The notes under the pieces were generated by a model. That model was not told where the DNA came from. It searched no databases and saw only the letters and a program-made list of their open reading frames with translations. From Gammaproteobacteria bacterium (GTDB taxonomy: Bacteria > Pseudomonadota > Gammaproteobacteria > Pseudomonadales > Pseudohongiellaceae), in contig RKSA01000241.1 in NCBI GenBank assembly GCA_007571115.1, positions 1 through 10,824 on the forward strand: a DNA stretch of 10,824 nucleotides. The letters run 5' to 3'. Below are positions 4,842-10,824 of this stretch, piece by piece. The first letter of the stretch is position 1. Every line of letters begins with the position of its first letter. The position numbers and the translations under genes are program-made.

Positions 4842-7800
4842 ATGACGAGTTCGATGCGGGAAGAGATCGCCGAGCCATACGAACGGCTCAAGGAGCTGCT
4901 GCGGGAGATGTTCCAGCTTGATCGCGGCGACCTCGATTTCGGGCTCTACCGAATCATGAACATGAAAGCCGCCGAGGTCGGGCAGTTTCTCGACCGGGAC
5001 TTGCTGCCGCAAGTGAAACAGGTGCTGGCAGGGCTTTCCGAAGAGGAAATCGCCATTCGGGAAGAACAGATCGAGAAAGCCCGAAAGGCGGCTCATGACC
5101 TGGGGGTCGATCCCAGTGCAGCGCCGAAAATCCAGGAGCTCGAAGCCAGGCTGGCGGGAGTCGAAGTCCACTTTCAGGACGAAGCCGACGTCTGCCGCCA
5201 GCTCGCCAATTTCTTTGCCCGCTACTACCGCGAGGGCGATTTCCTGTCGTTGCGGCGTTACGGCAGCGGTGGTCGTCCGACCTATCTGCTTCCCTACGAC
5301 GGCGAAGAGGTGAAGCTGCATTGGGCCAATGCCGACCAGTACTACGTGAAGACCACCGAAAACTACGCCGCCTACGCGTTTGTCATCGGCAATGGCGACG
5401 ATGCGCGCCGGGTCCGTTTCGAGATCGCGGCTGCCGACAACGAGAAAGACAACATCAAGGAGGCAAACGGCAGGCAGCGCCGTTTCGTGCTGATGCGGCC
5501 TGCTAGCCGCGCGATTCAGGAAAGAGGCGCCGAACTTGCGGTCTCGTTCGAGCATCGGCCATTGACCGAGGCCGAACAGCAGCGCTGGCCAGGCAATGGC
5601 TCGCGGCAGCAGGATCGCATCAACCGGGCAACGGTCGCGACGGTTTTCGAGGCGCTGGCGCCGGAATGGCGCCAGGCCCTCGCGACGCCCGATCCTACCG
5701 ATGCCGACCCCGAGCGCAACTTGCTCGGCAAGAACATCGATCGTTACACGGCGAAAAACAGTTTCGACTATTTCATTCACAAGGATCTCGGCGGCTTTTT
5801 GCGCTGGGAGCTCGATCTGTTCACCAAGACCGACGTCCTGAATCTCGATGACCTGAAACTGGGCGATGGTGAGCGGCTGAATCGCGCCTCGGCGCGGATG
5901 AAAGCCGTGCTCCATGTCGGTGGGAAAGTCATCGACTTTCTCGCACAGATCGAGAATTTCCAAAAACGCCTCTGGCTGAAAAAGAAATTCGTGCTCGAGA
6001 CGCAATGGTGCGTGACACTGGACCGGCTGCCGGAGGACTTGTACCCCGAGGTCGCCGCCAACGACGCACAGCGCGAGGAGTGGGTCAGGCTGTTCGCCAT
6101 CGATGAAATCAAGAGCGATCTAGGTAACGGTGGCGGAGGATACAGCAAGCCGCTCAGCGTTGCGTTTCTGCAAACCAACCCCCATTTGGTGCTTGATACG
6201 CGCCATTTCGACGCGCAGTTCAAGGATCGGCTGCTCGCCGCCCTTGCAGAGGCGGGGCCCTTGGACGAACAAACCGGCGGCCTGCTGGTCCATGGCGAGA
6301 ATTTCCAGGCGCTGTCCCTGATCGAGGCTCGCTATCTCGGGCAGGTTCAATGTGCCCATATCGATCCACCATACAACACCCAGACAAGCGGGTTCCTGTA
6401 CAAGAATGGCTATCGGCATTCAAGCTGGATGGCCATGATGAATGATCGCATTCTCGCAACCATTCCGCTATTGCAGGAAACTGGTTCCGTGCTATGCCAC
6501 ATCGACGAGAACGAGCACGAGAATCTCGAGCTGCTGTTTTCCTCGACACCGATCGCAAGCGGCGGGACCGTGATCTGGGACAAGAAGAATCCCATGCTGG
6601 GAGCGAAAGGGATCGCCACGCAACACGAATATATCTTGTGGAGAACACGGGAGGAATTTCCGATCTTCATGCGCTGCAACAATGCGGGAATGATTCTGCA
6701 AAAAGCCAGAGAGATCATCGAAAAACACGGAAGGGTCAGCGATGACGCAAAACAGGAATTTCACAAGTGGGTGACGAACCAAGAGACTTTTTCCGGTGGT
6801 GAAACGGCCTATAGGCATCTCGACAAGGAAGGCCGAGTTTATCAGAGTGTGGGAATGGGAGCGCCCGAGTATCGCATCGACAGGAAATTCCATATCCCGC
6901 TCGATCATCCAGACACGGGAAAGTCTTGCCCAGTACCGCCGAATGGCTGGTCGAGATCACCGGACACGTTGCAGAAAATGGCAGAGGACGGGGAAGTCAT
7001 CTTCGGAAAAGATGAGACTGTCCAGCCAAGGAGGAAGGTTTTTCTTCGTGTAGGCAAAGGGAGGCAAATGCCATCCGTCATCTCCAATGCGGCCCGGGGC
7101 AAGGGGGACGTGGACAGGCTGGGGCTGGAATTCCCCTATTGCCACCCCGTCTCTCTGTATGAAGACATTTGCGGCGCGGCATTGCCAGATCGCGCAGCGA
7201 TCGCCCTGGACTACTTCGCCGGTTCGGGCACGACCGGCCACGCGGTCATCAACCTGAACCGTGCAGACGGCGGCGAGCGCAAGTACATCCTGGTGGAAAT
7301 GGGCGATCATTTCGATACCGTGTTGCTGCCGCGCCTGAAGAAGGTCGTCTATTCGCCGGACTGGAAGGATGGCAAGCCGGTCTCGCGGGGCAAGGGCGCC
7401 TCCCAGCTCATCAAGTGCCTGCGCCTTGAATCCTACGAAGACACGCTCGACGGGCTGGAGCTCGATGTGCCAGATCAGGGCCTGCTCGCTCGCAGTGGCC
7501 CGAAACTCGCCGAAGACTATCGCCTGCGCTACGCTCTCGATGCCGAAACGAGGGCAAGCCCCTGCTTGCTGGGCAAGCAATTCGCCGACCCTTTTGCGTA
7601 TCGCCTGTCGGTAGTGCGAGACGGCTACCGACGCGAAATTCCTGCGGACTTGCCCGAGACCTTCAACTATCTGCTCGGCCTGCAGGTCCGCTCGCGCAAG
7701 CGTCTCGGCGAAGTGCTCGCCATCGAGGGAATCGATCCGAGTGGCCGGCATTGCCTGATTCTCTGGCGCAATCTCGAAGTCACCGACAACGCCGCGCTCG

Positions 7801-7964
7801 AAAACTGGTTCGCCAGCCAGCGCAAGGAGTTCTCCGCATCGCTGGGGCTCATCCATGTCAACGGTGACCACACCCTGAACGCGATTCGTCGCCCCGAAGA
7901 AAACTGGATCGCCGAAACCATCGAGCCGCGCTTTCGGCAATTGATGTTCGAGACCGGCAAGTGA
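4842..7964 (+). CDS. Large Type III-like N6-adenine DNA methyltransferase (Mod)
   Basis: A 1040-residue methyltransferase, much longer than the EcoP15I-type Mod (about 640 residues). Motif IV, DPPY at 508-511 (AHIDPPYNT), precedes the S-adenosylmethionine site FAGSGTTGH at 792-800; this order fits beta-class N6-adenine/N4-cytosine enzymes including Type III Mod. Residues 1-480 form an extra N-terminal region with a conserved-looking LDRGDLDFGLYRI at 26-38 and a charged, coiled-coil-prone helix near 65-107; I know no specific role for it. About 560-770 should include the target-recognition domain, and this stretch is AT-richer than its flanks. The C-terminal segment has the ESYEDTLDGLEL and ETFNYLLGLQVRS blocks common in Type III Mod. 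It methylates one strand of its site and forms a complex with the nuclease encoded next, whose GTG overlaps its stop by four bases. No homopolymer or tandem-repeat tract indicating phase variation is seen. The target sequence cannot be deduced. Confidence 0.93.
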   Translation: MTSSMREEIAEPYERLKELLREMFQLDRGDLDFGLYRIMNMKAAEVGQFLDRDLLPQVKQVLAGLSEEEIAIREEQIEKARKAAHDLGVDPSAAPKIQELEARLAGVEVHFQDEADVCRQLANFFARYYREGDFLSLRRYGSGGRPTYLLPYDGEEVKLHWANADQYYVKTTENYAAYAFVIGNGDDARRVRFEIAAADNEKDNIKEANGRQRRFVLMRPASRAIQERGAELAVSFEHRPLTEAEQQRWPGNGSRQQDRINRATVATVFEALAPEWRQALATPDPTDADPERNLLGKNIDRYTAKNSFDYFIHKDLGGFLRWELDLFTKTDVLNLDDLKLGDGERLNRASARMKAVLHVGGKVIDFLAQIENFQKRLWLKKKFVLETQWCVTLDRLPEDLYPEVAANDAQREEWVRLFAIDEIKSDLGNGGGGYSKPLSVAFLQTNPHLVLDTRHFDAQFKDRLLAALAEAGPLDEQTGGLLVHGENFQALSLIEARYLGQVQCAHIDPPYNTQTSGFLYKNGYRHSSWMAMMNDRILATIPLLQETGSVLCHIDENEHENLELLFSSTPIASGGTVIWDKKNPMLGAKGIATQHEYILWRTREEFPIFMRCNNAGMILQKAREIIEKHGRVSDDAKQEFHKWVTNQETFSGGETAYRHLDKEGRVYQSVGMGAPEYRIDRKFHIPLDHPDTGKSCPVPPNGWSRSPDTLQKMAEDGEVIFGKDETVQPRRKVFLRVGKGRQMPSVISNAARGKGDVDRLGLEFPYCHPVSLYEDICGAALPDRAAIALDYFAGSGTTGHAVINLNRADGGERKYILVEMGDHFDTVLLPRLKKVVYSPDWKDGKPVSRGKGASQLIKCLRLESYEDTLDGLELDVPDQGLLARSGPKLAEDYRLRYALDAETRASPCLLGKQFADPFAYRLSVVRDGYRREIPADLPETFNYLLGLQVRSRKRLGEVLAIEGIDPSGRHCLILWRNLEVTDNAALENWFASQRKEFSASLGLIHVNGDHTLNAIRRPEENWIAETIEPRFRQLMFETGK

Positions 7965-10824
7965 AGAAATCGACCCGATACAAACTCGACAGGCTCGTCC
8001 TGCATCAATACTTATGCAGTGAGTTCGGCCACCGGGATCTCGCCGTGATGCTCGAGCGGATTCGGCCTGCCGATGGAACTGCCGCTCTGCCCTGCAACGG
8101 TGAAAGCGCGTATCTCGCCATGCTTGGCTGGACACCCGAAACCCGCATCAACTCGCAACGATTGCGCGAGTACGACGCGGAAATCGGCGCATTGAGCCGC
8201 GATCTTGGCATGACTGGCGAACAGGGCAAGGGCTGGAAACCCCACCAATATCTCGCCCTGCTCCTGACGGAGCACTACCTGCGCCTGTATTTCGCAAGCC
8301 CGGAGCAATTGCGCGCCGCGCTTAACGAGACGACCGGTTTCTCCCAAGAGCTCGATTACAGCCTCGAGGATTTGCGAACCGTCGCCATCCAAAGCGCCAC
8401 GGGCTCGGGCAAGACGCTCATCATGCACGCGCACATCCTGCAATACCGGCGCTTGGCGCGGGCCGCCGGAAACCCTCCCAACAACGTGATTCTGGTAACG
8501 CCGAACGAGCAACTCTCGGTGCAGCACGAACGCGAGTTGCGCGCAAGCGGCATCCCCGCGCGGCTGTTTTCCAGCGAGGCGGGCGCCGATCTGCTCGCTC
8601 CGGTCGAGATCATCGACCTGAACAAGCTGGCGGACAGGAAGGGCGTGAAACGGGTCGCCGTGAGCGACTTCGGCGAGAACAATCTTGTGCTCGTTGATGA
8701 GGGGCACCTCGGGGCATCCGGCAAGGTCTGGCGCGAGCGGCGCGCCGAGCTCGCTCGTGGCGGCTTCACGTTCGAGTATTCCGCAACATTCAACCAGATC
8801 GTCAGCAAGGATCGGGAACTGCGCAACGCGTACGCCAAGAGCCTGCTTTTCGACTATTCCTATGCGCGCTTTCATGGAGATGGCTATGGCAAGAACTACG
8901 CGATTTCCAACTTGCCCAAGGGAGCGGAAGACGACAATAGCGACATGTACCTGCTCGGCTGCCTGCTGACTTTCTATCAGCAAATCCGGATTTGGCGCGA
9001 CGGTCGTGCCGCCTGGCGCGAGTTCAACGTCACGGCGCCGCTGTGGGTGTTCCTTGGCAAGACCGTCACCGGCGGCAGTTCCCGGGCAAATCGCGAAACC
9101 CGGTCTGATGTCGCGCGAATCCTGGAATTTCTCGGCTGGTTTCTCGCCAGAGGGAGGCAGGTCCGCCCGATGCTCGAACGCTTGCTGGCCGGCAAATCGG
9201 GGCTTGTTGACCCATCGGGCAATGATTTCTTTGCCGGGCGTTTCCCCCATCTCGCGCAAACGCGCAAAAACGCGAACGCGCAAAAAGATGCTGCAGTGAT
9301 GTACGATGACATATGCCAGACCGTGTTCCACGGCCCAGGTCAGTTGCACGTCGTGTATCTCACCCAGGGAGAGGGCGAGCTGCATTTGCGCACTGCCGAC
9401 AACCGGCCCTTCGGCATCGTGAATATTGGCGATTCGGCCGCATTGCACAAGCTTTTGGCCGAGACGGAGCAACCGGATCTCGCCATTGAGCGCGACACGG
9501 GCTTCGCCCGGCGCTTGTTTGCCGATGTCGACCGCCCGGATTCGCCCGTCAATGTCGTGATCGGAGCGCGGCGCTTCATCGCTGGCTGGAATTCCTGGCG
9601 AGTCAGCACCATGGGCCTGATGCATGTCGGCGTTGGCGAAGGCCCCGAAATCATCCAGATGTTCGGTCGCGGCGTGCGGCTAAAGGGCTGGCAGACCAGC
9701 CTGAAACGCCACCAGGAAAGCGGCGCCGAAGCTCCGCCTGACAGCGGCAGGCTCGCCGAGCTCGAGACCTTGCGCATTTTCGGCTTGCGCGCCAACTACA
9801 TGCAGATCTTCAAGGATGTTCTGCAAGCCGAAGGGATCAGCGCGGAACACGAGACGATTCGCTTCCCCACGGTATGGAATTTCGCCAGGAAAGAGCTGAA
9901 AATCCTGCGGTTGCGGCAAAATGGCAGCTACCAGCATTGCGAAGACCGGGTATCGCTGTCTGCACTGGCGGAAGCTGGCGGGGCTTCGCCGCCGGTGGAA
10001 ATGGATCTGCGCTCCCAGTTGCAGGCGGTTCGGTCGAATGGCGCCGAGCAGGATGCGGATCGGCAAACCGGGCCGGTCAAGCTGCAAACGCATCACATCG
10101 CCTTGTTTGACCGGGAGCGGATATACGCCCGGCTGCTTTCGCGCAAGCAGCGCATGGGCTGGCACAATCTGGCCATTGATCGGCAGGCTGTCGATGCATT
10201 GTTGGAGCACGACGGCTGGTATCAGCTTCTTGCTCCCCCCGAGCGCTTGATGGCATCGAGCTTTGCCGAAATTCGCGAGCTCGAGGAACTCATGGTCGAA
10301 CTGATCGCCGAGCTCGCCAACCGGCAATGGCGCAGCCATCGCGACCGCTGGGAAGCGGCAAACATGGAAGTCCGGACTCTGGACGAGTCAGATCCGAACA
10401 ACGTCACCGAGTACCGCTTGTCGGCGGATGCGGCCAACAAGAGACTGATCGAGTCGATACGGGCGATCGAACGCCTGCTTCAGAGAGACGACTGGAGAGG
10501 CCCATATCCCAGTCCGTGGCTGGGCATCGTCATGTCGGACGCTCATGCCTACAAGCCCTTGCTGCACGAAACCGGCAAAGGCGGAATCGCTGTGCAGCCT
10601 GCGCCAATGAACGGGGATGAAGGCAAGGTGGCCGAGCAGCTTGCCCGGCTGGCAAGGGACCGTCCTTCGTGCCTGGGGGACCACGAGCTGCTGCTGATCC
10701 GCAATTTGAGCAGGGGTCGCGGCGTATCGTTCTTCGACGATCATGCCTACTACCCGGACTTCATCGTCTGGCTGACCGATGATGCGGTTCAACACGTTGT
10801 CTTCCTCGATCCCAAGGGCTTGGT
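7961..10824 (+). CDS. Type III-like restriction endonuclease, DEAD/DEAH-type helicase-nuclease (Res), 3' end outside window
   Basis: The frame is open from GTG 7961 to the right edge: 954 complete codons and no stop. Superfamily 2 helicase motifs appear in order: Walker A ATGSGKT ending at K151-T152, DEGH box 246-249, SAT at 274-276 in FEYSATF, and motif VI QMFGRGVR at 566-573. The region between is a Type III-specific insertion. Near the edge are Y931-P932-D933 and D950-P951-K952 (FLDPKG), reading as a PD-(D/E)xK nuclease with Asp in place of the common Glu; probably a few dozen residues are missing. The enzyme translocates or switches along DNA and cuts when it meets unmethylated sites with the Mod protein. 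GTG overlaps the Mod stop in GTGA and has no clear Shine-Dalgarno, so translation is probably coupled to Mod, ensuring methylase is made first. A minus-strand frame of similar length across 8012-9625 is a shadow. Confidence 0.93.
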   Translation, partial: MKKSTRYKLDRLVLHQYLCSEFGHRDLAVMLERIRPADGTAALPCNGESAYLAMLGWTPETRINSQRLREYDAEIGALSRDLGMTGEQGKGWKPHQYLALLLTEHYLRLYFASPEQLRAALNETTGFSQELDYSLEDLRTVAIQSATGSGKTLIMHAHILQYRRLARAAGNPPNNVILVTPNEQLSVQHERELRASGIPARLFSSEAGADLLAPVEIIDLNKLADRKGVKRVAVSDFGENNLVLVDEGHLGASGKVWRERRAELARGGFTFEYSATFNQIVSKDRELRNAYAKSLLFDYSYARFHGDGYGKNYAISNLPKGAEDDNSDMYLLGCLLTFYQQIRIWRDGRAAWREFNVTAPLWVFLGKTVTGGSSRANRETRSDVARILEFLGWFLARGRQVRPMLERLLAGKSGLVDPSGNDFFAGRFPHLAQTRKNANAQKDAAVMYDDICQTVFHGPGQLHVVYLTQGEGELHLRTADNRPFGIVNIGDSAALHKLLAETEQPDLAIERDTGFARRLFADVDRPDSPVNVVIGARRFIAGWNSWRVSTMGLMHVGVGEGPEIIQMFGRGVRLKGWQTSLKRHQESGAEAPPDSGRLAELETLRIFGLRANYMQIFKDVLQAEGISAEHETIRFPTVWNFARKELKILRLRQNGSYQHCEDRVSLSALAEAGGASPPVEMDLRSQLQAVRSNGAEQDADRQTGPVKLQTHHIALFDRERIYARLLSRKQRMGWHNLAIDRQAVDALLEHDGWYQLLAPPERLMASSFAEIRELEELMVELIAELANRQWRSHRDRWEAANMEVRTLDESDPNNVTEYRLSADAANKRLIESIRAIERLLQRDDWRGPYPSPWLGIVMSDAHAYKPLLHETGKGGIAVQPAPMNGDEGKVAEQLARLARDRPSCLGDHELLLIRNLSRGRGVSFFDDHAYYPDFIVWLTDDAVQHVVFLDPKGL
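9253..9286 (+). repeat. Short degenerate tandem repeat inside the restriction nuclease gene
   Basis: Four consecutive units of CGCGCAAA type, 8, 10, 6 and 10 bases long (CGCGCAAA, CGCGCAAAAA, CGCGAA, CGCGCAAAAA). They code for a polar stretch rich in Ala, Gln, Asn and Lys near residues 431-442, probably a linker between helicase parts. The last unit repeats the second exactly, 16 bases later. Confidence 0.7.

Noticed and set aside
8012..9625. Long minus-strand open frame of 537 codons across the nuclease gene
   Set aside because: Helicase motifs on the plus strand span the same bases in an uninterrupted frame, so this is a shadow.
4842..10824. BREX, DISARM or another multi-gene defence system
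   Set aside because: Only a methyltransferase and a helicase-nuclease are visible, with Type III motifs; no marker genes of those systems lie in the window, although DNA to the right is not seen.
1..10824. CRISPR array, tRNA, rRNA, insertion sequence or integrase
   Set aside because: No regularly spaced repeats, cloverleaf-like segments, transposase motifs or flanking terminal repeats were found by reading either strand.

Overview
The window comes from a high-GC (roughly 60-68% by hand counts of sample lines) Gram-negative bacterium, most likely a proteobacterium. It carries a Tat-exported flavoenzyme, a diheme cytochrome of the c4 type (typical of Gamma- and Betaproteobacteria) and a TcyP/YdjN-type transporter that closely matches my memory of the E. 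coli protein. I cannot place it more precisely.

Left part (39-4599). A small cupin gene (39-377, minus strand) is transcribed away from a tight four-gene plus-strand cluster: (1) a Tat-exported FAD amine oxidoreductase with an L-amino-acid-oxidase-like substrate arginine (453-2036); (2) a Sec-exported diheme c4-type cytochrome (2065-2712); (3) an L-cystine-type sodium/dicarboxylate-family symporter (2748-4124); (4) a RidA-family protein with a Sec signal peptide (4135-4599). Gaps are 28, 35 and 10 nt and genes 2-4 have good Shine-Dalgarno sites, so this looks like one operon. The proposed pathway is: the flavoenzyme oxidises an L-amino acid in the periplasm, electrons go to the diheme cytochrome and on to the respiratory chain, the exported RidA hydrolyses the reactive imine product, and the symporter handles the substrate or a related sulfur amino acid. 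This is an inference from family identity and predicted location.

Middle gap (4600-4841, 242 nt). It holds one long-looped inverted repeat just after the RidA-like gene and no convincing promoter, RNA or small gene.

Right part (4842-10824). This is a Type III-like restriction-modification pair: an unusually large N6-adenine methyltransferase (1040 residues; DPPY at 508-511, FAGSGTTG at 792-799) that overlaps by 4 nt (GTGA) a very large DEAD/DEAH-type helicase-nuclease. The nuclease gene begins at 7961 on GTG and runs off the right edge with 954 complete codons and no stop. It has Walker A, a DEGH box, SAT, an RxxR-type motif VI (QMFGRGVR) and a PD...DPK nuclease signature just before the edge. 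GC is lower here than in the metabolic operon, with a further dip to about 50% inside the methyltransferase where a target-recognition domain is expected. Together these suggest acquisition of the pair and exchange of its specificity domain.
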